A stretch of 64,000 nt of DNA from Shinisaurus crocodilurus (taxonomy: Eukaryota > Chordata > Lepidosauria > Squamata > Shinisauridae): the NCBI GenBank assembly GCA_021292165.1, contig CM037877.1, positions 35,799,142 to 35,863,141 on the forward strand, in the 5' to 3' direction. Of the stretch, positions 11,340 to 22,960 are shown piece by piece; the stretch's first letter is position 1; the number at the start of each line of letters is the position of its first letter. Position numbers and translations under genes: made by a program. The notes below the pieces were generated by a model. It saw only the letters and a program-made list of their open reading frames with translations. It had not been told where the DNA came from and ran no database searches.

Positions 11340-12110
11340 GCGTGGATCGGTCAGTCCTTTCAAAACAAGGGTGCAAACCATTGAGGGGGTGCACCCTCAT
11401 CTAAAGTGTTTCATCGAAGGGGCCTCATTACTGCCCCCTACAGTTGTGTACATATTTCCTTCAAGGAGTCTGCAGGTGGTCCTCACTGCGCTCATGAAGA
11501 CACTGTTTGAATCCTTAAAATCCATTTCACACTTTTAACTTCCACAGAACGTTTTGTTCCTAGTTGCAGTCACCTTGGCTAGATAGATTTCAGAGATTAC
11601 AGCTTGTCCGTAAGGGGTCATGTGTGTATCTTTCAGAGGACTCTTGTCAATCTCCGCCCTGATCCTTCTTTTCTCCCCAAAATAAAATCTGTCTTTCACA
11701 GGTCTCAAGCTCTCATACTACCTTGTTTTTGTCACAGCCCCTCCCACCCCTCTTGAGAGGACTTGGCACAAGTTGGATGTCTGGAGAGCAGGCAAGATTT
11801 ACATTAAGAGGATGGCTGATTTTTGCTGCTCTGACTCTTGTTTATCTCTCTTCACCCAGCAACAATGGGTAAGAAAGTTTCCAGCTTCACAGTAGCTAGG
11901 TGGATCAAATCCTGTATCTTTACAGCGTAAGAGTTTCAATTACTTCCCAGGCCATCCTATGTTGCAGCTCCTCTTGTAGAATGAGTTGTATCTTCAGCAT
12001 TCATTATCATTACTCTCTGATCAGAAATCTGTAGGGCAGCTATCTGGGTCATACCAAACACCTTTGTTGAGCATCACAAATCATACATTTCTCTCACTCC
12101 AATAGTCAGA
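11340..12110 (+). pseudogene. DIRS tyrosine recombinase remnant
   Basis: Pieces in different frames keep the order of the recombinase at 33000-34052. There is a block like 'VLTALMKTLFESLKSIS' (about 11475-11530), a 'LRPDP-FLPK' block (11655-11690), and a C-terminal 'EICRAATW' then 'NTFVEH' block (about 12025-12075), where the catalytic Tyr would follow. Many stops; not functional. Confidence 0.55.
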
Positions 12111-12257
12111 GTTAAAATTGCATTACTGTATGCTAAAAGCTACCATGTAAGTCTAAGTAGGGTCTAACGTGGGTCTAAGTCAGTATTAGCTTAATTAGCT
12201 CTGTTGAATCCGTTGAAGCTTAATCTAGACAACGTTGCTCATGGTTGGCAGTTCCAT

Positions 12258-12845
12258 GCCTATTCTGAATGGGTTCACGCTCCCCTAGAAGGATCATGTC
12301 CATAGTTTGGGAGTGCTGTTAGATCTGGACTGCCTCTTGAACGTTCAGGTTGAGGCAGTGACCAGGAGGAGTATGTTTTATCAGCTTCTGCTGATTTGCT
12401 AGCTTGATCCCTTCTGACCATGGTGGCCCATGTCTTGGTAATCTTCTGATTAGGTTACTTACTGTAATGGATTCTAAATGGGGTTGCCCTTGTAGGCTGT
12501 TCAGAAGTTCCAGTTGGTCCAGAATGTGACAGCCAGAGTGATCTCTGGTGTAAGTTGCAGGGAACCTGTGACACTGATTCTGTTTGATCTTCATTGGTTA
12601 CTTGTTTGTTCTGTTCTAAATTCAAGGTGCTGGTGTTTTACCTTAAAGCTCTTTAGAGTTTGGTTCTTGAGGGAGCATCTTCTCCCATATCTGCCTCTTC
12701 CTGTTTTAAGAACTGGCACAGAAAACCTTTTTGATGGTTCCATACTCCCATCAGGTTGATGGCCAGTGCAGAGCAGGCATTGTGGCTCCCAAGTTATGGA
12801 ATTGGCTGTCTGCTGTGTTGCTAGGAGTTTCTTTTTAGAAAGCCC
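12258..12845 (+). mobile_element. Decayed L2 LINE fragment
   Basis: Follows L2 ORF2 downstream of the RT: a 'LGVLLDLDC' block, 'QLLLI' (12380), 'VQKFQLVQNVTARVISG' (12500-12550), 'LIFDLHWLLV' (12575-12605), 'FKVLVFYLKAL' (12622-12650), and 'APKLWNWLSAVLLG' near 12790-12830. The frame is broken repeatedly. No 3' tail found. Confidence 0.7.
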
Positions 12846-13106
12846 TTCTAGGTGGTATCCAATTGATGTACCTCTGCTGATAGAAGGCATCATTCAGTGG
12901 AATAGGGAGGGGGTGATACCCCTTTCCCCCTGCAGCTCCCTGCGCCACCTCCCATGCTGTTCCAAAGTATCCCCCAACACTCTGGAGCAGAAATTAGAAT
13001 GTCAAGGGAGGGCACGATTAAGGTATATTGCATGTTCTTGCTGTAGCAAAATGTCTACAGTTGGGAACTCTGTACCTTTAAATCAGGGGTGGGCAACTTG
13101 CGGCTT

Positions 13107-13610
13107 GTGTTATTTCTACCATTACATGAGCTTGGCTGTTGATGCTTTCCAGGAGCCCTTAACTCTGTGTATCCTCAGTTGAGGCAAGCCTCTGCTGAAT
13201 GTCCAATGGGTGAGAGCAGTTCTCTCTGTAAGCTCTCACCCTGTCTCTTCATCACCTCCTTCCCCACTTTTCCTAAAGCTGGGTGTGGGGTAGTATTACT
13301 TTTGTAACTGTGTGGTACATGTGAAGCTCTCTTCTGAAACCCATCTGTATGTTTGCCTCCCTAGAATCTGGTATCTTTCAATAAACACTGGTTTTCTTTA
13401 TTCCTGTCCTAATACCCCACTCTTTCTGAACTCCAATAAAGTAACCCTTATGATTTAAGATAGTTTCTGTATTTGTTCTAATAGCTTTTTACCCCACAAG
13501 CATTAGCTGGCTCTGAGACATGCTATATGATTTAACATTACTACAGAGTTAAGGGACCCTGGAAAGTATCAACAGCCAGGCTCATGTAATGGTAGCAATG
13601 GTAGTAATTA
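13107..13610. mobile_element. Foldback element with ~65-bp inverted arms
   Basis: The left arm 13107-13172 (tgttatttctaccattacat, then gagcttggctgttgatgc, then tttccaggagcccttaactctgtg) is the near-exact reverse complement of 13545-13607 (acagagttaagggaccctgg, then aaagtatcaacagcc, then aggctcatgtaatggtag). The arms are separated by about 370 bp with no coding frame. It probably is a non-autonomous DNA transposon. No target duplication was resolved. Confidence 0.7.
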
Positions 13611-13645
13611 ACAATTAACACTGCTATATAATGTGATAATGTGGA

Positions 13646-13649
<4 letters not shown>

Positions 13650-13689
<40 letters not shown>

Positions 13690-13728
13690 TCACACTCACT
13701 CACACACACACACACACACACACACACT
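13650..13728. repeat. (CT)n(CA)n compound microsatellite
   Basis: About 20 bp of ct repeats followed by about 55 bp of ca/cacact repeats. Confidence 0.95.
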
Positions 13729-14270
13729 TTTTATTCTTCAGATAACAATTTGGAGTGATGGTATGTACTGTTTAGGACTTGGACTTCAGCTCTCAAAGGA
13801 CTACACTGAAAAGCACATGAATGGGCTTTGGGCTGACTGCATTAAGAATTGGTGCTTCAAGCTTTAGACATTAAAAGAAAACGGAACTTAGTATATATAA
13901 TACTGAGTATATAGTAGTTTCCAGTGGCAAAAGCCTGGCAGAAAATTGGAACAGAATGAAGTAAAGTTATTATGATATGCTAAAGGTTTATACTTAAACG
14001 GCACTCTAGATATCATTAATGTCATCATTTTCATCAGATTCGTCAACAGTGTTTTCCATGTTCCCACACATCTCTTCATGGCAATTGCCACACTCCTAAT
14101 GCATTTTAAGTCTTGTTTAGAAGATGGGCAAGCTCCCATACTGGATGCCTTGTTGACATCTTGGATTTATGCCTAATAATATCAAGAATGCAATCTGGAG
14201 CAGGTGCCTGATCAGACGCAATAGGAACAAACCTCATTTTCAGTTTTCCAACTCCCTCCCTTCAGATCTT
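13729..14270. other. AP3B1 intron, nothing recognised
   Basis: No gene or element seen. Open frames are short. Confidence 0.5.
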
Positions 14271-14324
14271 GTGTGTGTGTGTGTGTGTGCGTGTGTGCGT
14301 GTGTGGAGGGTGTGTGTGTGTATC
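14271..14324. repeat. (GT)n microsatellite
   Basis: Interrupted gt/gc repeat. The Cys/Val-rich open frames across it are repeat artefacts. Confidence 0.95.
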
Positions 14325-15007
14325 TGTGTCAAGATTCTGCCACAGATTACCTGGAAGTATTCAGTGGAAACACATTATTCTTTTGTTGGTGTAAATTTTT
14401 GTGGTTGAGGTTTCCCTGTGTCTCTAACTGTCATAATTGTGAGAATAGCTCAGTGTACTCAGTGAGCAATTGGGTTGATTCAAAGGTGCCCTTCTGTTCA
14501 TTGAAGGACCTTCAATTCAGTGGAAACTCCCTCTAATGGAAAAGGTAGCGGCAATATTTGCCAGTGTGCCCTCCTACCTGCAGCCCCCATGCTGCCACTG
14601 ACCACACTGTCTCACAGTCCTCCAACCCTCCGGAGCAGGGTATTTTTTTGGAGGGGAGACAATTTCTGGAGACAATTCCAATCTCTTAGTGAAATCAATT
14701 AGTAATGCTATAAACTTATCTTCATTTTGTGGATGTCCTTGAAGTTTGGGTTGGTCACTTATGAAAGGTGTAGCTTTCTTTGCTGAGATGAAAACTGTGC
14801 TGCAATATTTGTGGTAAAGCAATGAGGTCTGTTTTCTCCTGATTTATCATTCCTCTTATATGTAGGTACATACTATTTGATCACAAGATGATAATCTGTA
14901 CAGCGTGCATATTTTCACAATTTGGGTGCAAAGCATCAAAATTCATATTGTCAGCACAGGAAAGACAATGCTGCTTCCATAGATGGAGGAACTAGATATT
15001 TTTGTGT
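14325..15007. other. AP3B1 intron, nothing recognised
   Basis: No gene or family-level repeat recognised. Confidence 0.5.
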
Positions 15008-15215
15008 TTTATTTATTTATTTATTTAATATATTTATTCACCGCGCATCAGCCAAAAGGCTCCCTGGGTGTTTTACAAAACAAAGCAACACAAAAATAAC
15101 AAAAATAGTATAAAAACACAAACATATTAAAATATAACACTATAAAAAACAAGCAGCCAAAATAAATTCAATCCAGAGGTACAGTGGCGATAATAAAAGG
15201 AATAAAATTACTATG
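15008..15215 (-). mobile_element. L2 3' UTR fragment
   Basis: 'caccgcgcatcagccaaaag', then 'gctccctgggtgttttacaa', preceded by (ttta)n, is nearly the same as 45895-46080, where it continues into a minus-strand L2 ORF2. This copy therefore is the 3' end of an inverted L2. It lies head-to-head with the plus-strand L2 starting near 15372. Confidence 0.75.
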
Positions 15216-15371
15216 CATATCCAGATGTCTTTATTCTTGTTTGGTATAATTTTGCCAATATGTTTTCTGGCGGAACATGATTATGCTTGGCACAGATGCA
15301 TAGCATGTATTTAATGATTCAGTCAGCTTGCTGTGTACTGGCTTTTCTTATCATCCACACCTTTCTTGGCC

Positions 15372-16903
15372 GAGTGAAGAGGACTACCTGCCCTCTCGAT
15401 CCCTGTCCTTCCTGGTTGGTTGTCCAAGGAGGAGATGCAGTTGGACTACAAGTACAGCGTATTGTTAATGCATCTCTCCAGGGAGGGAATTTTCCATCAT
15501 GTTTGAAAGAAGCGGTGGTGCGGCCGCTTCTGAAAAGGCCCTCCCTGGATCCCTTGGACCTTAACAATTATAGACCAGTGTCCAATCTTCCATTTTTGGG
15601 CAAGGTGATCGAGAGGGCGGTTGCCTTCCAACTCCAAGCAGTTTTGGATGACACCGATTTTCTAGACCCATTTCAAACTGGCTTCAGAGCAGGACACGGA
15701 GTTGAGACTGCTATGGTCGCCTTAGTAGATGATCTGCGCCTGAGTACCGACAGGGGGAGTGTGTCCCTGTTGGTGCTTCTGGACCTCTCAGCGGCTTTCG
15801 ATACCATCGACCATGGTATCCTTCTGGAACGCCTGAGGGGACTGGGAATCGGGGGCACTGTGCTTCAGTGGTTCCGGTCCTACCTCTCGGGTAGGTTCCA
15901 GATGGTGATGCTTGGGGATAGCTGCTCCTCCAAAAAGGAGCTGCTATGTGGCGTGCCACAAGGAGCTATTCTTTCCCCAATGCTATTTAATATCTACATG
16001 AAACCGCTGGGAGAGATCATCCGGAGGCATGGGGCGGGGTGCTATCAGTATGCTGATGACACCCAAATATATTTCTCTATGCCTTCGTCAACAGCATCAG
16101 CTAAGGATAGTGTGTCTCCTCTGAATAAATGCCTGGAGGCAGTAATGGGCTGGATGAGGGAAAACAAACTGAAATTGAATCCAGACAAGACGGAGGTGCT
16201 TGCTGTCAAAGGCCACAACCTGGGTTTGGAGGTATGTCAACCAGTTCTGGATGGGGTTACACTCCCCCTGAAAGACTGTGTTCGCAGCTTAGGGGTGCTC
16301 CTGGATCCGTCGCTCCAAATGACATCCCAGATAGATGCGACGGCTAGGAGTGCCTATTATCAGCTTCGGCTGATACGCCAGCTGCGCCCCTTCCTAGAGT
16401 TGGAAGACCTAAAGACGGTAGTGCACGCACTGGTAACTTCGAGGCTCGACTTCTGTAATGCGCTGTACATAGGGCTACCTTTATACCTAGTCCGGAAACT
16501 TCAATTAGTGCAAAATATGGCAGCCAGACTGGTTGCTGGTACACCTAGGGGTGCCCACATCACACCAGTTTTAAAAGCACTCCACTGGCTGCCAATCAGT
16601 TTCCGGGCGAAGTATAAAGTGTTGGTTATTACCTTTAAAGCCCTACATGGTTTGGGTCCAGGCTACCTACGGGATCGCCTTCTCCCGTACAATCCACCCC
16701 GCACACTTAGGTCCTCTGGGAAGAATCTGCTTCAGTCAGCCAAAACTAGGCTGACTAGCATTACCCAGAGGACCTTCTCTTCTGCTGCTCCCAGATTATG
16801 GAATGGCCTGCCGGAGGAGATACGTCAACTTGTCAGTCTTTTGGACTTTAAAAAAGCCATAAAGACTGAACTCTTCCGGCAGGCCTATCCGGCGGAATTT
16901 TAG
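15372..16903 (+). CDS. L2 ORF2 fragment: reverse transcriptase and C-terminal domain
   Basis: RNA-dependent DNA polymerase of an L2-clade non-LTR retrotransposon, which copies element RNA at nicked chromosomal DNA. The open frame extends upstream to 15287, but only from about 15372 (KRTTCPLDPCPSWLV) does it match the other L2 copies. RT blocks in order: NNYRPVSNLPFLGKVIER (15567-15620), DLSAAFDTIDHGILL (about 15782-15826), GVPQGAILSPMLFN (15950-15992), and the catalytic QYADDTQIYF (16046-16075). Then come RLDFCNALYIGLP, HWLPISFRAKYKVL and RTFSSAAPRLWNGLPEEI, typical of the L2 C-terminus. It ends with TAG at 16901. It lacks the apurinic-type endonuclease and its own start, so it is not autonomous. 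Confidence 0.9.
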
Positions 16904-17010
16904 GATGTTTTAAAGATGTTTTTAAGATGTTTTAAGGATGTTTTTAAGATGTTTTAAGGATGTTTTTAAGATGTTTTAAGATGTTTTTAGGATGTTTTAA
17001 GATGTTTAAT
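16904..17010 (+). repeat. Tandem ~20-bp repeats in the L2 3' UTR
   Basis: Alternating units of the form 'gatgttttaa(g/a)' and 'gatgtttttaa' repeat about ten times directly after the ORF2 stop. Confidence 0.85.
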
Positions 17011-17125
17011 AGTATATATTGTGTTGTTTTAGTTTAGGTATTTTATATTTTCTGTTGTTCCCCGCCTCGATCTAGATGGAGAGGCGGGTAATAAATAAAA
17101 TATTATTATTATTATTATTATTTCT

Positions 17126-19469
17126 ATGTTTTTACTTGACAGCTTCAGAGCAAATAACTGCTAAGACAATTCCATTTCTTATTCTTCTATGGAACCTGAA
17201 GGCAAATAAAATAATTAATGATGTATGTTTTTTCAGCTTCTTCCATAAGTTTTCAGTTGTAAAAACATTTCAGATTAATTGCATCCACAGCATTTTTGTC
17301 CATATTTTATCCCAGGTTTTTTTTGGTGTGTTTTATTTTGTTTTGTTATAGCTGCTACAAATAAACCTGGATTTTGGTGGATTTTGGCCAAGTTACTGTA
17401 GATGTCTTCACCTTTTATTCAAGCCCTTTCCTTCTATCCCATTTTTTGTGGGCGTCTTCAGCTTCTGCTACCACACTATTAGCAGGATATTACTGTTTTT
17501 TAGGAATATGAAATATTGATAGCTGACCACTCTTAAATGCATGATAGAGGCCCAGTGCAATTTGCAGTATTGCCAGTCTCTTAATTGTGGTAAGAGTCTG
17601 GAAGTGGGCCGTGGGTTTACATGTTGCACCTCCTTCCCTTATCAGTGTTGTGGTCTAGTCTTACAAGTGCACTGGTGCTAACCCAGATTAGTGCCAGTGC
17701 AGATGTAACACCATACCCTGGTTTATACTGACAAAGAAAGGGAACCTGTGGCTGGCTCCCAGTCTTTTAACCATGATTAAAAGATTGGCAGCATTATGTC
17801 TTGCTGGGCAAGAAAGTTAAGATACCAGATTGGTTTCTTACTAATTTAATTGCTAAAATAGCAGAAGGAAAACCTTTCTGATTTCAGCAGGTCACCATGA
17901 TTCTTTTTTTCAATAGGTTCTTAAATAAACACATAACAAGGCTTCTTGTGTAGTAGAACAGATTTTTAATTTAGTTTATTTGCATCATTATAGATCAGTA
18001 TTTAGGCTGTTTATATGTAAATGTATGATTTGAGGAACAATTAAGTGTTGACAAAGTATATTGCAGTCATATCAATTGCAGTGCATTTTCCATAATTTTT
18101 CTAACTGACATCTTTGATAAATAGTGGTTGCCAAGTCAAAACCGATTATACAGTGCACTAGGAATTCATGGTGCTGTCAGGGAGAAGACCGATTGACTTT
18201 AAATTTACATATTAATGAGAAGATTTGTTAAGGGGGTGCTTGACTATAGAAAATAACAGCATATTTATAGGGCACGACATTTTATAAATAAAGCTGATGC
18301 AGGAAAATGGAAATTAAACCTTTCAGATTAATACATTCAAGAATGTTAAAATGCATATTTGCATTTTTATTTTCTGAATTTACCTTCCTTTCAGAGCAGC
18401 AGATTTTGTACTCCCCCCTCCGCAAGTTATATGTGCTGCTCTATGAGGATTAGTCATTTTGAATTATTTTGTGTGCCTCAACAGGTAAAGGGACCCACCA
18501 GTAAACAGAGTGGAACAACAGTGTCCAGTGTATTTCTTAATTCTGATACAAGTCCTGTTATCTTTACTCTAAGAAGAGAATGAAGATTCATATCCATATT
18601 AGGATTTTGTGATGGTTCAGAACTGCTGGTCATACTGATGAAAGAATTATAACTGTGTGTATAACTCTTGTACAAACTGAAATGTAACTTGTTTCATACA
18701 AATGAATTCACTGAAACAGCTTTTCGTTCAAGGTACAACAGTTAATTACGGTAGCTGTTAGGCTTTAAAATGTGAGTTCCAAGCTTGCTTACACAGAGTC
18801 ACTGTAACTGTGGGCAGATTTGTTGGGATAAATGTTCAGATCTTGTCCAGCAAGTTTGCCTTCAGAAAATAACAAAAAGTTGGTGAAATGGTTGCCTCAA
18901 ACACCATGAATCAAGTTTTAGGCCATGTCTGGGCTGTCTTCATGGATTCAGCCATTTCAGTGATTTACCAACCTCTGACACAGTATGTCTGGAAGATCCC
19001 TATAACACTGATAGCAGTTGGAATTCACCTGGATTCTTTCCCGATTGTCAACTCAATGAAACTGACTTCTCATCTCCCTGTTACACTCACCATCACCTCT
19101 GCTTCATATCTTACATAAAATATGTCCTGTTTTCAAGTTCAGTGGCTTCTACTGGGAGGATGATGATGATGATGATGCCATCTTTGTACATTCAACACAA
19201 GTTTTCTGCTTTTGCCTATAGCATTGAGGCTTACTCGTCATTTGGTAAAATCTGTTTAAAATACACAAGCTTGTATTTTTATGTATCAATTGTGGATTGA
19301 AAATCTGAGGAAAATAGCAGGCAATTTAACCTTAAAATGTCTCCACCTAATCAGTGTTAGTGAGATGCATCACTGGTTTTGTAGCTGAGATGGACCATGT
19401 TCACCAAAATGTGTGCTGATTTCTAATCTAGAACGTTGGATGAAAAGTCATTTATGAAAACTCCTTTAG
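17126..19469. other. AP3B1 intron, no element recognised
   Basis: Largest stretch without recognisable repeats. It holds a (gat)n run at 19159-19179. The open frames at 18359-18583 and 18888-19118 have no motif and no splice context that I can support. Confidence 0.5.
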
Positions 19470-19600
19470 GATGCAATCCTATGCAAATTTAGACAGAAAA
19501 ATGGCCTACAACTCCCAGCATGCCTTAGCCATAGGGGCATGGCTGGCAGGGGCATGCCGGGAATTATAGACCTTTTTTTCTGTCTAAACTTGCATAGGGT
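19470..19600. mobile_element. Palindromic MITE
   Basis: Arms 'gcaatcctatgcaaatttag', then 'acagaaaaatggcctacaac', and 'gaattatagacctttttttc', then 'tgtctaaacttgcatagggttgc', are inverted copies. The centre (cagcatgcc ... ggcatgccg) also folds back. No clear target duplication. Confidence 0.7.
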
Positions 19601-19704
19601 TGCTCCTTTATTGTAGCAAGTGGCCTAGCACTTTTAGACACCTTCTGCATCAATAACAGAAGGCACAGAAAATAGGAAACGGGTCCTAAGTTCTTATGCG
19701 AAGA

Positions 19705-19975
19705 AGAGTTCTGCTCACAGGATGTTCCCACTGATGAAAGGGGGCAGGGGGAGGTGATTTTCACCAGTCCCCCCCTCCAGACCTTTTGACCCCTGAAAAT
19801 GTGCTCTGGGCGGGTTGGAAGACACTCCAGAACAGCATGGTAGGTGGTGCTGGGGGGTTGCAGATGGAAGGGGGAGTTGGTGAAAATTCTTCCCCCACCC
19901 CTTTCTGCCAACAGCAGGAGCCTCTGCTGGGTCAGAGTCTCTTTTGGGAACATCTGGAGCCCTTGTGTTTGTGGA
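19705..19975. mobile_element. GC-rich foldback element
   Basis: 'gggggaggtgattttcacca', then 'gtccccccctcc', pairs with 'gggggagttggtgaaaattc', then 'ttcccccacccc'. The centre 'gaaaatgtgctctgggcggg' resembles the outer element at 41340-41770. Open frames on both strands reflect the palindrome, not genes. Confidence 0.5.
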
Positions 19976-20022
19976 AACCACGGTGGGTTGAGGCAAGTGC
20001 CAGTGGCCATTGTGAATATTAA

Positions 20023-20417
20023 AGCTGTAGCGGACAGTCGCTGCAATTTGGACAGGTTAGCAGTAAACATGTTGATGAATAGGTTATACAACTGGGGTGA
20101 GTAATATCCTATTTATAGGTCTGTGGTATGAAGCTAACACACTTGTTGATAGCTTCACTCTCTCTTCTCCTCTCGTCTCGACTCGACATGTCGACTTGTT
20201 CTGGACTTCACTTCATCTAGCCTTACCACTGGGGTATTGGATTTGTATCTGCAATGATGTAGTGAGTACATTGTTTGCCTTAATCCCATGTAATTGGGTC
20301 TTACAAATAAACTCTTTAATCTTTATTAACTGCTGTTATCTCCTCCTTCCGCCTGCGTGACTGGGACTGAGGGTCACTGGCTAGGGAAGCTTTTGAACCC
20401 GGGTCAGTCCAGCTCTC
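20023..20417 (+). mobile_element. Candidate solo LTR
   Basis: A roughly 395-bp block begins TGTAGCGGACAG, has a polyadenylation-like 'aaataaactctttaatc' at about 20304, and ends CTCTCACA. The layout is that of a retroviral-type LTR. No matching target duplication was found, so the boundaries and the call are tentative. Confidence 0.35.
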
Positions 20418-20559
20418 ACAATACGTACCTAGTAAACTCCTGAGATCTACTGAGGAGGCATGCCTGGTCATTCCATGGCCACTGGAATATTGCCAGGTAA
20501 ACAGGCCTTATCAGTGGTGGTACCCACCCTTTGGAGCACTCCCACATGTAGTTAAGCAG

Positions 20560-20890
20560 GCAGAAACGATGGCAAGTTTTAAATGGTTCTAGATTGTTAT
20601 TAAGTTGTTATTATAGTACTGTAATATTTTAAATGTTTTAATTATTATTATTTTTTATCTGGGCTGTTACATTGTTACGTTGTATTTTAATGTGTTTTAA
20701 TGTATATTTTAATGTTAGCCGCTTAAAGATTTTAATATATTAAGTGGTATAAAAGTATATTAATAAATAAATAAAATCTATTTATTTATTTATTTATTTA
20801 TTATTAATATTTATTTATCACCCATCTGGCCGGCAAACCGGCCACCCTGGGCGATGTACACAGAATAAAAGCAATAAAATACATTTTTAA
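20560..20890. mobile_element. Two L2-type 3' ends, tail to tail
   Basis: 20560-20775 is a plus-strand 3' end (hairpin 'gccgcttaaag' ... 'ttaagtggtat', then (aaat)n). It meets a minus-strand 3' end at 20781-20890 ((ttta)n, then 'cacccatctggccggcaaac', then 'cggccaccctgggcgatgta'). The second has the same hairpin as the L2 copies at 7797 and 61550. Confidence 0.7.
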
Positions 20891-21581
20891 AAATCTACAT
20901 GTCCTTTGTCTTTTAAATGATATAGTAGTTATTTTTAGAGCCTTTAACATACTTGGGCACAAGAATTTCCCATCCTTGAGTATGATCTGATTACAACCTT
21001 TTAAAACATATCTCTCTGGATCGTCTGCCTATAGAGTTTGAGAGGAGAAAACTTTGAACTAAAACACAGCTTTCATAAGATGCTAAAAGTTTAATCAGAC
21101 TATTGTTTTCTGTGAGCTCTTGTTCTCCTACTGTCTCCTGAAAGTCTCTGAGAAATGGATATTCAAGCATATTTGGAAGCCTGTTATTAGGAACAGTGAT
21201 CTCTTCACTGATACTTCACTGATCTCTAAGGGTCCATGCTGCATTTCCTACTAGGTAGAAGTTCTATGTTTTGATTTATGGTTCTTCCATTGCTATACTA
21301 GTGTATATATACTACTTACTAGGTTTTTGCTTGGTCAGCTGAATTAAGGAGGCCCATGCATCGAATCGTTTCTTCAGCCTCTAAAAAGGAGGAGCCTTTT
21401 TGTCTTTAAATTGTCAAGAGTCCCTTGAGAAATTTAAGATGTACTGTGAATTCAAAATGTTAGAGGAAATTTAGAAGATGATATACCATATTTATAATTT
21501 TGAAAATCATAAAACAATATATCTGTAAATAAAAAGTAAAAGCAATGTGTGTTTGTGTTTTGTTTTTACTTCCCTTTATAG
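20891..21581. other. AP3B1 intron up to the next acceptor
   Basis: No element recognised. The final 20 bp before the exon are a T-rich polypyrimidine tract ending in atag. Confidence 0.6.
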
Positions 21582-21740
21582 GATGGTGGTCTGGAAGAGC
21601 ATACTGAAAAGAATTTCTATGAATCCGATGAGGAGCAGCAAGAGAAAAATCAGAAAGTGAACAAACCCTGTTCCATGGACCCAGACCACAGATTACTGAT
21701 ACGAAATACAAAGCCTTTACTACAAAGTCGGAATGCTGCT
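21582..21740 (+). CDS. AP3B1: AP3B1 internal exon
   Basis: This 159-bp exon runs in phase 0 at both ends (ttatag|GAT ... GCT|gtatgt). The first part is acidic and polar and holds [13 protein letters not shown], a poorly conserved insert within the AP-3 beta trunk. It is followed by conserved [20 protein letters not shown], which resumes the adaptin helices. By recall, the same order occurs in human AP3B1. The acidic half differs from mammalian sequence, as expected for a linker. The next exon follows after a 2-kb intron. Confidence 0.95.
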
Positions 21741-22114
21741 GTATGTCTAATTCTGTTTATAAAATGTCTTTTTATACAAGAGACTTTATTTCTTTGTTTG
21801 GGCAATAGGGTAGGACCCAGAGCTAAGCATGTGTAAGGGGAGTGGGGGGAGGGGAAGTCCGTTTCCACCAGCCCCATTATGCCTGCTTACCTCTAGATCC
21901 AACCCACTGAGAAAAGTACATACTCCAGTGTATCCAGTTTTAACCTTTGGGTAGAATAATTATACAAAATGATATGCAGTTGCTATTAATATATATGAAA
22001 AAGTTTGTCCAAATATGATTTTTTGTTCTTAGCACTCCTTTGGTAGATTTTCTTAAAACAGACGTATCCTGAGTGTAATGTTCTCAGGTGTCAATAATAT
22101 GAGAGACAGGACAA

Positions 22115-22310
22115 AAAAATATCAGGAGGAACCATGTGATTATAAAGTGGGCATAATTACAAATAAACACCAAACATCTAATTAACAAACAACTATCATT
22201 AATCCACTAACCACAACAACTGTAACCATTGTTCTTATAAAGTACACTATATTTTTGGTGTTTATTTGTAATTATACCCACCGTATAATCACATGGTTCA
22301 TTTTGATAAT
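22115..22310. mobile_element. Foldback element with ~50-bp arms
   Basis: 'gaaccatgtgattataaagt', then 'gggcataattacaaataaacacc', is the inverted copy of 'ggtgtttatttgtaattata', then 'cccaccgtataatcacatggttc'. The arms are about 80 bp apart. Non-coding. Confidence 0.65.
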
Positions 22311-22426
22311 TTCCCCCTGTTTTGGGAACCTTTTCCTTTGTGTTACCTATATATGAGAGATGCATTAGGCAAGTAAGAACTTGATAGCAGCCGTAGTACT
22401 TTAGGTTGTTAATTAATCCCCTTAAG

Positions 22427-22505
22427 TCAGGGTCCGCAACCTTTTTGGTGCCAGTGGGCACATTTGGGAATTTGAGAAACTACTGTGGACACCACTACAA
22501 AATCC
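22427..22505. mobile_element. hAT-like terminal fragment
   Basis: 'cagggtccgcaacctttttg', then 'gtgccagtgggcac', resembles a hAT transposon end starting CAGGG. No opposite end found. Confidence 0.35.
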
Positions 22506-22918
22506 CTAATCAGTGGATCGCCACTTTGGCGTCTACCTGTTGCATCTATGGATCTTAGGCTGAATCATATTCAGCAAAAACTTTGTTTCGTGTCTGTTGG
22601 ACACTGCAACTTCTCTTTAATAAGGGATTGTCTAATTCAGCTAATTGCTGTTGGTGCAACAGCTAATGCTTCTTTTAAACATATGTTTTGGCAATGTCTG
22701 GTAGTTGCTTCTTTTGGGGAAGCTATTACACAGATAAATGTTGAATCAGAACTGTCTTTAATATTCACTGATGTACATGCTCTTTTAAATTATTTACCTG
22801 CTCCATGGAAATTAACAAATGGATTCTCTCTCTGCACCCTTTTGACAGTTGTCGTTAACCACCCAGAGAGCTTTGGCTATTGAGCGGTATAGAGGAGGAG
22901 ATGATGATGATGATGATG

Positions 22919-22960
<42 letters not shown>

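Larger units (their letters stand above)
9000..12130 (+). mobile_element. Old, internally deleted DIRS retrotransposon relic
   Basis: The order of decayed protein similarities is that of DIRS: possible gag remnants (9600-10300), RT N-terminal part (about 10500-10910), the region after RNase H (10905-11165), then a tyrosine recombinase (about 11340-12110). It is a different and older lineage than the copy at 28417-34587. It lacks CpG richness, is full of stops, and has lost the RT core and RNase H. A hAT MITE (9462-9596) sits in its 5' part. Termini could not be found, so both ends are approximate. Confidence 0.65.
15372..17125 (+). mobile_element. L2-clade LINE, 5'-truncated
   Basis: Contains the RT and C-terminal part of L2 ORF2, then a 3' UTR with tandem gatgttttaa/gatgttttta units (16904-17010), a terminal hairpin (cccgcctcgatctagatgga, then gaggcggg) and an (att)n tail at 17100-17125. 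The endonuclease half is missing, the usual outcome of incomplete reverse transcription. The lack of stops over about 510 codons makes it one of the youngest-looking LINEs in the window. Confidence 0.9.

Noticed and set aside
16904..17010. CRISPR-like array
   Set aside because: Short continuous tandem units without unique spacers, in a vertebrate LINE 3' UTR.
18359..19118. Possible unannotated exons
   Set aside because: No similarity to AP3B1 or another protein, and AP3B1 coding sequence is continuous between 4245 and 21582.
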